Part shown: positions 6,917 through 14,779 of the stretch, in pieces
Numbering within the stretch: position 1 is the first letter of the stretch
Layout of the letters: the number at the start of each line of letters is the position of its first letter
Position numbers and translations under genes: made by a program
Source: Actinomycetes bacterium
GTDB lineage: Bacteria; Actinomycetota; Acidimicrobiia; Acidimicrobiales; JAKAOS01
DNA length: 35,671 bases
Assembly: GCA_021823165.1 (NCBI GenBank)
Contig: JAKAOS010000007.1
Span: 1-35,671 of the forward strand
Reading direction: 5' to 3'
Notes under the pieces: model-generated
What the model was told of the DNA's origin: nothing
The model's database searches: none
The model's input: the letters and a program-made list of their open reading frames with translations, nothing else

Positions 6917-9582
6917 GGTTGTCGCGGCGGGCCTTTGTCGAGGGGTTGGGTTTCGAGCCCGACGCCTTCCAGGTCGCGGCTTTCGACGCCCTGGATCAGG
7001 ACAAATCCGTGCTCGTGGCCGCCCCCACGGGTTCGGGAAAGACGCTGGTGGCCAACTATGCGATTCATCTGGGCCTGGCACAGGGTGCCAAGGCCTTCTA
7101 CACGACCCCGCTCAAGGCCCTTTCCAACCAGAAATACTCCGACCTCTCCATGGAGTTGGGCCGGGAAAATGTGGGTTTGCTGACCGGGGACACGAGCCGC
7201 AACCCGGGCGCGCCGGTGCTGGTCATGACGACCGAGGTGCTCCGCAACATGATCTATGCATCCTCCCCGGCGCTTGAGGGGCTGCGCTATGTGATCCTCG
7301 ACGAGGTCCACTACCTGCAGAACCCCTATCGGGGAGCGGTCTGGGAGGAGGTGATAGTGCATGCACCCGCCGGGCTCCGGCTGGTTTGTCTCTCGGCGAC
7401 GGTCTCCAATGCCGAGGAGGTCGCCGCCTGGCTTTCGGCGGCAAGGGGCGAGGAGACCGCGGCGATCATCGAGGAAAAGCGGCCCGTCGAGTTGGACCAC
7501 CTCTACCTCGTGGGCGACCGGGGAGCCACGGAGCCACATTTGCTTCCCACCTTCATCGAAGGCAGGGCGAATCCCCAGGCCTCGGCGTTCGACTCCCCGG
7601 CGCTGCGGGCTTCGCACCGGCCGAGAAACCGTTCCCGCATCTACCGCCCCCGCCGTTCGGAGGTGGTGGAGCGCCTGGCCGCTCAGAACATGATCCCTGC
7701 GATCTACTTCGTCTTCTCCCGGGCGGGCTGTGACGATGCGGTCGCCTCCTGCATGCGCGACAACGTCCGTCTGACCACTCCTGCCGAACGTGGCCGGATA
7801 CGCGCCATCGCAGAGGCCCACCTGGATGCGGTATCGGATGCGGACCTGCAGGCCCTGGGGTTCGGTCAGTGGGTGGAGGGCCTTGCTGCGGGGTTGGCAT
7901 CACACCATGCCGGGTTGATCCCGCCTTTCAAAGAGGCCGTCGAGGAGTGCTTCGCCGCTGGGTTGGTCAAGGTCGTCTTTGCCACCGAGACCCTGTCCCT
8001 GGGCATAAACATGCCGGCTCGGGCCGTGGTGATCGATTCTCTCTCAAAGTTCACCGGAGAACGCCACGAGATGCTCACGCCGGGGGAGTACACCCAGCTG
8101 ACCGGGCGGGCGGGTCGCCGCGGTATCGACAATCTGGGCTTTGCCGTGGTCGTGTGGTCGCCATGGGTGAGCTTTGGCCAGGTGGCCTCGCTTGCGGGGA
8201 CCCGCACATATGAGCTCAAGTCGTCCTTCCGACCGAACTACAACATGGCCGCCAACCTCGTGAGGCGGTATGAGCCGAAGGTGGCCCACCGCCTGTTGAA
8301 CCTGTCCTTTGCCCAGTTCCGGGCGGACTCCGAGGTCGTGCAACTGGAGGCCCGCCTCGAGCGGACCGCCGAGGCCCTTGCCCAGGCGTCTCTCGCCGCC
8401 ACCTGCGAACTCGGTGACGTCGCCTCCTACCGCGACGCCGAGCGGGGAATGCGAGCGGCCGCGTCTGCGGGCCTCGGCACCCCCGGCCCCAAGGCCCAAA
8501 CCCTTGCCGCGCTGGCATCGCTGCGACCCGGCGATGTGCTGGACTACAAGGGACGTGCCCTGGCGGTGCTCGCCACCTCCAGGCGCCGGGGCGGCGGAGT
8601 GAGGGTGGCAGTCACCGGGGTGCGGGGACACAAGCAGATCCTCGGCATCTCTGACTTCGAACAACCCCCCAAACCGGTGGCGAAGATTGAACTTCCCGTC
8701 CCCTATGACCCCTCCGACCCCGGCTTTTTGAAAGCAACGGGCCAACGGCTCTCCAAAGAGTCGAATCATGTAGCAAGCCATGGTGGAAATGGTTCCAAAA
8801 ACTCCGGGCCGTCCCCGGCCCGACAGGAGCTTTCCAGTCATCCCGTCGCCTCCTGCCCGCAGCTGCGCAGCCACCTGAGGTCCCTGGAGCGCTCCGAACG
8901 CCTTGGTGCAGAGGTGGCGCGCTTGGAGTCCCAGGTGCGAGATCGCCACGACTCATTGGCACGCCAGCTGGACCGGGTCCTGGCGATGCTCGGCGAGCGG
9001 GGTTATGTGGATGGCTGGCGGCTGACCCCGAAGGGGGAACTACTCGCCCGCATCTACCACGAACAGGACTTACTTGTGGCCGAGTGTTTGGACGCCGGCC
9101 TGCTCGATGGGCTGGGTCTGGCAGACCTGGCGGCGGTCTGTTCAACATTTGTCTTCGAACCCAGGGGGCGGGACATCCATCCGAGCCGTGCGGATCCCGG
9201 CCGGGAGCCGATGGCGCGCTGGGTGGAAATCCAAAAACTCTGGAGGGGACTCGAGGCGGACGAGTCCTCCCATCGCCTCCCCCTTACCAGGCCACCCGAC
9301 GCCTCATTCATGGGCCTGGCCCGGCAGTGGGCGTCGGGGCGGAGCCTGGCAAAGGTGATGGCGGACGGTTCGATCTCCGGCGGGGACTTTGTGCGCAACA
9401 TCAAACAGCTCGCAGACCTGTTGGGCCAGATTGCCGACACGGCGCCAGAGCCCTCGACTGCCACCGCGGCGAGAGAGGCCGCCGCCGCCCTGCTCCGCGG
9501 TGCGGTGGCCGCTTCTGGGGCCATTCCCGACGCTGGAGTCGAGAGGCCGGCACCCGATGAGGATGTGGATGGGACCGAGTAA
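6913..9582 (+). CDS. helY: Ski2/Mtr4-like DEVH-box RNA helicase HelY
   Basis: This is an 889-aa superfamily 2 helicase. Walker A is APTGSGKT (37-44), motif II is DEVH (129-132, in YVILDEVHYLQNPYRGAVWE), motif III is SAT (160-162), and motif VI is QLTGRAGRRG near residue 395. The Phe/Gln just ahead of Walker A (FQVAAFDAL) is the adenine-reading Q motif. A long C-terminal region after about residue 430 ends with a helical DSHCT-type domain typical of Ski2, Mtr4 and mycobacterial HelY. These enzymes unwind structured RNA for decay or ribosome-related processing; the role of HelY is poorly known. GTG 6913 overlaps the tatC stop. A Ser/Asn-rich, low-complexity linker lies near residues 610-640. 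Confidence 0.93.
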   Translation: MRLSRRAFVEGLGFEPDAFQVAAFDALDQDKSVLVAAPTGSGKTLVANYAIHLGLAQGAKAFYTTPLKALSNQKYSDLSMELGRENVGLLTGDTSRNPGAPVLVMTTEVLRNMIYASSPALEGLRYVILDEVHYLQNPYRGAVWEEVIVHAPAGLRLVCLSATVSNAEEVAAWLSAARGEETAAIIEEKRPVELDHLYLVGDRGATEPHLLPTFIEGRANPQASAFDSPALRASHRPRNRSRIYRPRRSEVVERLAAQNMIPAIYFVFSRAGCDDAVASCMRDNVRLTTPAERGRIRAIAEAHLDAVSDADLQALGFGQWVEGLAAGLASHHAGLIPPFKEAVEECFAAGLVKVVFATETLSLGINMPARAVVIDSLSKFTGERHEMLTPGEYTQLTGRAGRRGIDNLGFAVVVWSPWVSFGQVASLAGTRTYELKSSFRPNYNMAANLVRRYEPKVAHRLLNLSFAQFRADSEVVQLEARLERTAEALAQASLAATCELGDVASYRDAERGMRAAASAGLGTPGPKAQTLAALASLRPGDVLDYKGRALAVLATSRRRGGGVRVAVTGVRGHKQILGISDFEQPPKPVAKIELPVPYDPSDPGFLKATGQRLSKESNHVASHGGNGSKNSGPSPARQELSSHPVASCPQLRSHLRSLERSERLGAEVARLESQVRDRHDSLARQLDRVLAMLGERGYVDGWRLTPKGELLARIYHEQDLLVAECLDAGLLDGLGLADLAAVCSTFVFEPRGRDIHPSRADPGREPMARWVEIQKLWRGLEADESSHRLPLTRPPDASFMGLARQWASGRSLAKVMADGSISGGDFVRNIKQLADLLGQIADTAPEPSTATAAREAAAALLRGAVAASGAIPDAGVERPAPDEDVDGTE

Positions 9583-9588
9583 TGCACC

Positions 9589-9619
9589 GGAGCCCAATAC
9601 CAAGTGGGAGTCGGGCTCC
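9589..9619 (+). terminator. Possible hairpin after helY
   Basis: GGAGCCC (9589-9595) and GGGCTCC (9613-9619) can form a 7-bp stem with a 17-base loop, just after the helY stop and in the convergent gap before the sulfurtransferase gene. There is no T-tract, so it is at best an atypical terminator. Confidence 0.25.
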
Positions 9620-9685
9620 CCGGGGGCCAACAGGGTGCTCACAGTCTCCCATGGCGAGGCTTGTGGGATTCACCGGGGAGAATGC

Positions 9686-10504
9686 TCAGTTGGGGACGGC
9701 GGTCTCCACCGGCGCTCCGCTTGCCGAGTACTGTGACCAGGATCCGGGATAGAGCCTGCCCGCAGCGAAGCCGGCGGCCTCGAGGGCCAGGAGATTGTGA
9801 CAGGCCGTTACCCCAGAGCCACAATAGGAGACGACCTGGGCGCCATCTGTGACCCCCAGGGCTTCAAAGCGGCGCCGCAGCTCGGTTGGCTCCAGGATCA
9901 TTCCCTCGGCATCGATGTTCTGCCTGCAGGGCAGGTTCACGGCCCCGGGGATATGGCCGGCCTTGGGATCCACCGGTTCGTATTCGCCGCGGTAGCGGGG
10001 AGGGTCACGGGCGTCTATAAGCACAACCGAAAGATCCCCCAGGTCCTCCGGGCCGACCAGCAGATCGGGGGGCCACGGGCGGCTTGGGAAGTTCCCCGGC
10101 CGCCTGGGCAACCCTGGGCCCTCCTCCATCTCCCCAACCCAGCTGCCCATGCCCCCGTCGAGCAGGGCGGCGTTGCTGCCCAGGGCCCGGAGCATCCAGA
10201 CGAGCCGGGCCGCGATCACTCCTCCCTGGTCGTCGTAGGCGACGACGGTGTCGGAACTGGATATGCCGATCTTGTTCATACAGGAGGAGAACGTGCCGGG
10301 GGAGGGAAGGGGGTGGCGCCCGGCCTGGGTGCTGGAAGGGCCTGCGAGGCAGTGCTCGAGGTCGACAAAGACCGCACCGGGGAGGTGGCCTCCCTCGAAG
10401 GCCTCCCGGCCCGAGCGGCCATCGAGATACCATCTCACGTCCGCAGTTACGACCTCGTCCCGATGGGCTTGCCACCAGCTGGCATCGACAAAGGGGCCAA
10501 GCAC
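9686..10504 (-). CDS. sseA: Two-domain rhodanese, 3-mercaptopyruvate/thiosulfate sulfurtransferase
   Basis: This 272-aa protein has two rhodanese domains. The N-terminal one (about 1-130) is non-catalytic: YDDQGG (90-95) stands where the active loop would be. The C-terminal domain has YCGSGVTACHN with the catalytic Cys228. The loop CGSGVTA is the form found in 3-mercaptopyruvate sulfurtransferases, whereas thiosulfate enzymes usually have CRKGVT, so mercaptopyruvate is the more likely donor. HIPGAVNLP and the C-terminal LYPGSWSQYS are family landmarks. It probably works in sulfur transfer or cyanide and sulfide handling in the cytoplasm. The GTG start lies 6 bases after TAGCCT. It is convergent with helY and divergent from the ThyX-like gene. 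Confidence 0.9.
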   Translation of the reverse strand: MLGPFVDASWWQAHRDEVVTADVRWYLDGRSGREAFEGGHLPGAVFVDLEHCLAGPSSTQAGRHPLPSPGTFSSCMNKIGISSSDTVVAYDDQGGVIAARLVWMLRALGSNAALLDGGMGSWVGEMEEGPGLPRRPGNFPSRPWPPDLLVGPEDLGDLSVVLIDARDPPRYRGEYEPVDPKAGHIPGAVNLPCRQNIDAEGMILEPTELRRRFEALGVTDGAQVVSYCGSGVTACHNLLALEAAGFAAGRLYPGSWSQYSASGAPVETAVPN

Positions 10505-10510
10505 CGTCTC

Positions 10511-10516
10511 AGGCTA
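10511..10516 (-). promoter_or_regulatory. TAGCCT -10-like element of the sulfurtransferase gene
   Basis: On the - strand TAGCCT (10516-10511) ends 6 bases before GTG 10504. No Shine-Dalgarno sequence is seen, which fits a leaderless message. Confidence 0.4.
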
Positions 10517-10672
10517 TGGGGAGCCACCCCAACCCGCCGCCTGCCCCAATCCCCACCCCGGTCTCAGCAAAACTCCCGACCGACCAAGCGTTCCGGCGGT
10601 GCCGCCCAAATGCCTCCCCCGACCGGCCCCGGGGATGGGCCATGGGTCATATGGCCCCCAAGTGGAGGGGGC

Positions 10673-10678
10673 TAGGCT
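10673..10678 (+). promoter_or_regulatory. TAGGCT -10-like element of the ThyX-like gene
   Basis: TAGGCT lies 9 bases before ATG 10688. The purine run GGAGGGG at 10664-10670 is too far upstream of the ATG for a good ribosome site, so leaderless expression is the simpler reading. Confidence 0.4.
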
Positions 10679-10687
10679 CCCGATCTC

Positions 10688-12325
10688 ATGCAGCCCTATG
10701 TGGTCGAGCAGTTCACCCCTGCCGAACAAGCCATCCTCGGCCGGTATTTCACCAATGTAGACAAGCCGGTTTTTGCCCTTGTCAACCTCCCAGAGGTTGT
10801 GAAAGGGGCGTTGTTTGCCCGCTACTCCCGTTCTGCCAAGAGCCTTCGCCGGCTCTTTTTGGACGAGTTCGCAGGCGATGTCCCAGCGTGGGAGGCCCAT
10901 GGGGAGGGACCGGGCACCCAGGGTGCCACCTCCCGTTCCCACGCCCTCTACGACAGGGTGTTCAGCGAGTTCGGCGACGACTCGGTGGCACAGTTGGGCG
11001 GCGCTCATCTGGCCTGCGAGCAGGCCTCCAATGTGTTGACCAAGGTATTGGAGAGAGGTCGGCTCGCCTCGTATCTGGAACAGTCCACCCGCTACATCCC
11101 CTACGACTCCCCCCTCCCCGACGGCCGCATGCGCTACTACCGCGACGCTGCTGTCTCCGCAGCCCTGGGGGGGCGATACGAGGCCGACATGGATGCCGCT
11201 TTTGCCAGCTACGCAAAGGTCTTTGCCGCCACCCAGGAGCATCTGGAGCGCTCTGAGACGGCCCCGGCGGGAGTTGGGGAGGGTCCGTGGCGGCGTGCGC
11301 TCAGGGCGCGTGCCCTGGACGCTGCCAGGGGTCTGTTGCCCGCCGGCACGCTTTCCAACGTCGGGATCTTCGCTTCGGGCCAGGCATATGAGTCCCTCCT
11401 CCTACGCATGAGGATCGATCCGCTTCCCGAGGTCGTGCAGTACGGGGAGATGATGCTTGCAGAACTGCGCAAGGTGATCCCGGCCTTCCTCACCAGGGTG
11501 GATCGGGCCGACCGGGGAGGTGCGTGGTCGGAGTATCTCCGCAAGACCAGGGCGGGCACCGAGGAGGCGGTGCGCAGGGTTGTGGACCGGTATGGGTCCC
11601 AGGAGGAGGCGGCGGCCGGCCATGACGGGGACAGCGTCCGGCTCGTTGGCTTCGATCCGCCGGGGGAGACCAAGATCCTCACCGGCATCCTCTTCGAACG
11701 CGGGGGCATTTCGGATGCCCGGGCTCATGAGATAGCAAAGTCTCTGTCCGATACCGAACGTGCAGAGCTTTTTGCGGCTTACGTCGGGGAGAGACAGAAC
11801 CGCAGGCACCGTCCGGGGCGGGCATTCGAGAGAACCTACTACCGCTTCGAGATCGTCTCTGACTACGGGGCCTTCCGGGACCTGCAGCGGCACCGAATGC
11901 TCACCATCGAGTGGCAGTCGCTGTCTCCCTCCTTCGGCTACACCCTCCCCGAGGACGTCGTTGCCGGGGGTGAAGAAGCTGAGTATCGCCGGGCAATGGA
12001 GCGCTCCGCGGAACTGCATGGCGCCATGACGCGGGCCGGGCTTTCCGCCCAGGCCCCCTATGCCTTGGGCATGGGCTGGCGGATGCGCTACTGCATAAAG
12101 CTGAACGTGAGGGAGGCCCTATACCTGATCGAACTGCGTTCGGATCCCCAAGGCCATCCGTCCTATCGGAAAATTGCCAAAGAGATGCACCGCTGCATAG
12201 TTGAGGAGGCCGGCCACCGGCTGGTTGGTTCGGCCATGAGCTTCCTCGGGGGAGATGCCCCCGCCCACGGCCGGCTCCAGGCCGAGTCGCGCTTGGTTGT
12301 TGGATCCAACCGGGCCGAAATGTGA
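10688..12325 (+). CDS. Double-domain ThyX-family (FAD-dependent thymidylate synthase-like) protein
   Basis: The protein has 545 aa, about twice the length of ThyX (roughly 220-250 aa). Two ThyX-like regions can be seen. In the first, VLERGRLASYLEQSTRYIPYD (starting at about 120) matches the ThyX substrate loop, but the usual RHR is RGR (124-126); SxExSxRY is kept. In the second, QRHRMLTIEWQSLSPSFGY carries a full RHRx7S motif (R401-H402-R403 to S411), while the downstream xSxR is lost. The C-terminal half also has YCIKLNVREALYLIELRSDPQGHPSYR, matching the helix of ThyX that contacts substrate and flavin. ThyX methylates dUMP with FAD and methylenetetrahydrofolate. Whether this fused form does so, or is a paralogue with another role, cannot be decided here. 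Monocistronic. Confidence 0.82.
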   Translation: MQPYVVEQFTPAEQAILGRYFTNVDKPVFALVNLPEVVKGALFARYSRSAKSLRRLFLDEFAGDVPAWEAHGEGPGTQGATSRSHALYDRVFSEFGDDSVAQLGGAHLACEQASNVLTKVLERGRLASYLEQSTRYIPYDSPLPDGRMRYYRDAAVSAALGGRYEADMDAAFASYAKVFAATQEHLERSETAPAGVGEGPWRRALRARALDAARGLLPAGTLSNVGIFASGQAYESLLLRMRIDPLPEVVQYGEMMLAELRKVIPAFLTRVDRADRGGAWSEYLRKTRAGTEEAVRRVVDRYGSQEEAAAGHDGDSVRLVGFDPPGETKILTGILFERGGISDARAHEIAKSLSDTERAELFAAYVGERQNRRHRPGRAFERTYYRFEIVSDYGAFRDLQRHRMLTIEWQSLSPSFGYTLPEDVVAGGEEAEYRRAMERSAELHGAMTRAGLSAQAPYALGMGWRMRYCIKLNVREALYLIELRSDPQGHPSYRKIAKEMHRCIVEEAGHRLVGSAMSFLGGDAPAHGRLQAESRLVVGSNRAEM

Positions 12326-12420
12326 TCGACGCTACGTACAGGGAGCAAAACTTCTTGGCTATGGGCCCAGTCGAACCAAATTTGGGTGCCGCACACGGCG
12401 GCTCTGGGTACCAAGGGGTA

Positions 12421-12426
12421 TAGGCT
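12421..12426 (+). promoter_or_regulatory. TAGGCT -10-like element upstream of the DUF4193 gene
   Basis: TATAGGCT ends 29 bases before ATG 12456. Unlike the leaderless cases, this leaves a short leader with a ribosome site (GAGGACGAGG) directly before the ATG. Confidence 0.35.
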
Positions 12427-12455
12427 GCGCGCCCGACTGAACACCGAGGACGAGG

Positions 12456-12923
12456 ATGCCGAAACCCATAGACGAAGGCGACCTTGACGAAGGCGACCTT
12501 GACGCAGGCGACGACGAGATGATGGGCTCCGACCTGGACGACCTCGCCGAAGACGAGGATCAAGAAGACGGCGAGGATGACCTCGGCGACGACGACGATG
12601 ACTCCGGCGACGACGACCAGGATCAGGAAGAGGGCCAGGAGGGACGGGCAGGATCTGGACGGAACCGCCGCGACGACGACGAAGATGAAGACGATGACGA
12701 CGTCGAAGCCAGCCTCGACGTTATCCTGAAAGAACGTCTCGTCGTTGCTGACGACGAGGAGGATGACGAAGAGGAAGAGGTCTCCGATGGGGATGACCGC
12801 TCCGATGGTGGGCGGGTTCTTCCTAAACAACCCGGGGAGTTCGTGTGCATGTCCTGCTTTCTCGTTAAACACCCCAGCCAGCTGGCAGATCCAGAACGGA
12901 TGCTCTGTCGGGACTGCGTATGA
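12456..12923 (+). CDS. DUF4193-family acidic zinc-finger protein
   Basis: This 155-aa protein is dominated by Asp and Glu; residues 6-113 include long runs of D and E. It ends in a compact zinc knuckle: VLPKQPGEFVCMSCFLVKHPSQL with Cys131/Cys134, then Cys151/Cys154 in CRDC. The ending PKQ-x-EF-x-C-x2-CFLV is the hallmark of the actinobacterial DUF4193 family, whose function is unknown. The acidic part here is much longer than in mycobacterial members (about 100 aa in total) and is built from repeated GAC/GAT/GAG codons, so expansion by slippage is likely. It starts the cluster with the 177-aa, GNAT and NUDIX genes; the next gene overlaps its stop by 4 bases (ATGA). Confidence 0.88.
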   Translation: MPKPIDEGDLDEGDLDAGDDEMMGSDLDDLAEDEDQEDGEDDLGDDDDDSGDDDQDQEEGQEGRAGSGRNRRDDDEDEDDDDVEASLDVILKERLVVADDEEDDEEEEVSDGDDRSDGGRVLPKQPGEFVCMSCFLVKHPSQLADPERMLCRDCV

Positions 12924-13453
12924 CCCAGGAGCCCAGGGGCACCCAACACGACGTCCGCCGCCTGCTGGAGGGGGCTCTGGATCTTTTTCTGTATGCGCCA
13001 ATCGGCGTGGCGGCGATGCTTGCCGATGATCTCGAAGCCGTGGCAAACCGTGGGCGGAGGGAAGCCTCCCAGCGCAGCGAGGCAGCCCGCCTGGTCGGGC
13101 ACTTCACCTTGGGTATTGCTCGCTCGCAGGTGGAAAAGGGAGTAGATCGCCTGCGACACAAGGCCGAGGTTGCGATCTGGGGGCCTCCTCCGGCCCCCTC
13201 CGAGCCACCGGCCGCAAAGCCATCGGCCTCAAAGCCCCGGCCCGCAGCAGAGCCGGAGCCCCCAAAGGACGGGCCAGAGGCCGAGGCGTTGCCCATCCCG
13301 GGCTACGACACCCTGTCGGCCTCTCATGTAGTCCAACGCCTCGGAGGCCTTTCGGTTTCGGAACTGCAGGCCATAGAGGCCTACGAAGCCTCCCATCGGG
13401 CAAGGCGGACCGTGCTCACCAAGATCTCCCAGCTGCGCCAGAACGGGCGCTGA
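12920..13453 (+). CDS. Uncharacterised protein with helical N-domain and C-terminal YDxLSASHVVQRL module
   Basis: This 177-aa protein has three parts. A helical N-terminal region (about 10-90) contains a hydrophobic stretch (LFLYAPIGVAAML) that might touch the membrane. A Pro/Ala/Lys-rich linker follows (about 92-122). A compact C-terminal helical module (about 125-172) starts PIPGYDTLSASHVVQRL and contains EAYEASHRARRTVLTKI. Similar C-terminal modules occur in other actinobacterial proteins of unknown role, but I cannot name a function. Linkers of this type usually tether a binding module to a body. ATG 12920 overlaps the DUF4193 stop, so the two are translationally coupled and may act together. 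Confidence 0.7.
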   Translation: MTQEPRGTQHDVRRLLEGALDLFLYAPIGVAAMLADDLEAVANRGRREASQRSEAARLVGHFTLGIARSQVEKGVDRLRHKAEVAIWGPPPAPSEPPAAKPSASKPRPAAEPEPPKDGPEAEALPIPGYDTLSASHVVQRLGGLSVSELQAIEAYEASHRARRTVLTKISQLRQNGR

Positions 13454-13487
13454 GCCCTTCCTGGGGCACCTGCGGCCGGAGGGTCCC

Positions 13488-13982
13488 TTGAGCGCTGCCG
13501 ACGAGGCCGGCTTGGTGGTGTGGCAGGCGTCTTTCGATGACGCTGAAACCCTGGCAGATCTCGCCGTTCGCTGCGAGGCGGATCTGGCGGGGGGGAGACG
13601 TGGCGGGCAGGCCCTGGCGTCCGAAGCTTGGTTCGGTCTTCCCTCGTTGGCCGATGGGAGCAGCGGGGCAGCATGGCTTGCCGGTTGGAATGGGGTGGTG
13701 GTTGGGGTCGCTGCAGCGACCTTGGGTAAGCCAAACCCCCTTGAGCCAGCAGTGGCCCAGCTTGGGATGCTGTGGGTGGATCCCGAGTGGCGAGAGCTGG
13801 GGGCCGGTGGCGAACTCATCGAAGCGGTGGTTGCCTGGGCGAAATCCCAGGGAGCTGCGGCCCTGGATGCCGGGGCACTCCCCGGTGATCGCCCATTGAA
13901 AAGGCTTTTGGAATCATCGGGATTCAAGGCCAGGCTGATCACCATGAGAACCGAGTTCGAGTTGGGAGTTGACGGTATTTGA
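13488..13982 (+). CDS. GNAT-family N-acetyltransferase
   Basis: At 164 aa, the fold order fits a GCN5-related acetyltransferase. GLVVWQASFDDAETLADLAVRCEADL forms strand 1 and helices 1-2. AAWLAGWNGVVVGVAAATLG is the beta-sheet core. LGMLWVDPEWRELGAGGELIEAVVAWAKSQG is motif A, with the acetyl-CoA pyrophosphate loop (R/Q-x-x-G-x-G/A) read as RELGAGG. LLESSGFK is motif B. The acceptor is unknown. The start is TTG 13488, supported by GGAGGG five bases upstream. The stop overlaps the start of the NUDIX gene (TTGA). Confidence 0.8.
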   Translation: MSAADEAGLVVWQASFDDAETLADLAVRCEADLAGGRRGGQALASEAWFGLPSLADGSSGAAWLAGWNGVVVGVAAATLGKPNPLEPAVAQLGMLWVDPEWRELGAGGELIEAVVAWAKSQGAAALDAGALPGDRPLKRLLESSGFKARLITMRTEFELGVDGI

Positions 13983-14398
13983 ATGGGTCCCCCCTTGCAG
14001 TGGGGGCCGTTGTCGTCTCCGACGGCCTGATTCTGTTGGTGAAGCGGGCTCATGCCCCTCAGGCCGGGAGGTGGTCGATTCCCGGCGGCAAGGTGAGGCC
14101 CTCTGAAACTCTCTACGAGGCTTTGAAGAGAGAACTGGCCGAGGAGACCGGTGCGGTGCTGTGTGGGGCGGAGCTGATCGGGTGGGCCCGGGTGGAGCCG
14201 TATTTGGTGGCGGATTTCCGGGTGGAGATTTGCAAACCGAAAGACGCCCAGAGCTCACTGCGCCCGGGGAGCGACGCGTGCGAACTGAAATGGGCAGACC
14301 GTGGCCAGGTGTGCTCTCCCGGCGTGGTCGACGGCCTGGCGGACTTCCTCGACCGCCATGGAGTGCTGGAGGAACTACAGGTCTCCCAGGCCGGATAG
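13979..14398 (+). CDS. NUDIX hydrolase
   Basis: This 139-aa protein has a perfect Nudix box at residues 37-59: GKVRPSE, seven residues, then RELAEETGA. It coordinates the metal that cleaves a nucleoside diphosphate linked to another group. The preceding AVGAVVVSDGLILLVKRAHAPQAGRWSIPGG resembles ADP-ribose and ADP-sugar pyrophosphatases and MutT-like housecleaning enzymes. The substrate is not determined. TTG 13979 overlaps the GNAT stop (TTGA), so the two are co-translated. It is the last gene of the DUF4193-177aa-GNAT-NUDIX cluster. Confidence 0.9.
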   Translation: MNGSPLAVGAVVVSDGLILLVKRAHAPQAGRWSIPGGKVRPSETLYEALKRELAEETGAVLCGAELIGWARVEPYLVADFRVEICKPKDAQSSLRPGSDACELKWADRGQVCSPGVVDGLADFLDRHGVLEELQVSQAG

Positions 14399-14499
14399 GC
14401 CTGAGGATCCCTGGCTGGGCTTGCCAACTGTTGAACACAATGGGTCATGCTGTCCCGGTTGGCCGCTCGTGCCACACCGTCGTGACCACGCTAGAGACC

Positions 14500-14637
14500 A
14501 TGAAGCAGTCCGAGTGGGCGAGGCAGAACGGGGCGAGCCGCCAGAGCACCACCGCCTGGTTCCATAGAGCACCACCGCCTGCTTCGATGCCGGGACGCTG
14601 CCCGGCGGCTCACGACGAAGACGTCCCGGTGGATTAG
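14500..14637 (+). pseudogene. Remnant of IS607-type serine recombinase (N-terminal MerR-like HTH)
   Basis: The peptide begins MKQSEWARQNGASRQ, which matches the start of IS607-family TnpA recombinases (MxLSEWARxxGVSRQTAxRWF...GTLP), where a MerR-like helix-turn-helix precedes the resolvase domain. In this copy the frame breaks inside a 23-bp tandem duplication. Removing one unit restores a continuous frame that reads ...TACFDAGTLPGG, recovering the family's GTLP. No resolvase catalytic domain, no tnpB and no further element sequence follow, so this is a dead fragment of a once-inserted element. It is the only mobile-element trace in the window. Confidence 0.55.
14543..14588 (+). repeat. 23-bp tandem duplication inside the recombinase remnant
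   Basis: Units 14543-14565 and 14566-14588 are adjacent and identical at 21 of 23 positions; both begin AGAGCACCACCGCCTG. Since 23 is not a multiple of three, the duplication shifts the reading frame of the remnant. The two mismatches show it is not recent. Confidence 0.8.
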
Positions 14638-14779
14638 CTATCCCCGCTGCCAAGCACCAGGCGCGGCCCGAGGGGCATTGCCCCGACGACTTGGCAAGCT
14701 CGGCCAGGTTCTGGCCTGCCAAGACATGGTCTCTTGATCGTTGGTGAGTTCCGCCGAGCCCGGACTCGCCAGGGTCCCC

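Larger units (their letters stand above)
14399..14779. other. Gene-poor gap with recombinase scar
   Basis: This gap lies between the NUDIX gene and the convergent end of the 447-aa protein gene. The only recognisable content is the IS607-like recombinase remnant at about 14500-14637. The rest shows no gene, no clear terminator and no inverted repeats marking an element's ends. Confidence 0.5.

Noticed and set aside
11901-13046. Long open frame of 381 codons on the - strand opposite the ThyX-like and DUF4193 genes
   Set aside because: It is antisense to two well-supported genes, and its Val-rich stretch is simply the reverse of the GAC/GAT acidic codons. It has no recognisable motif.
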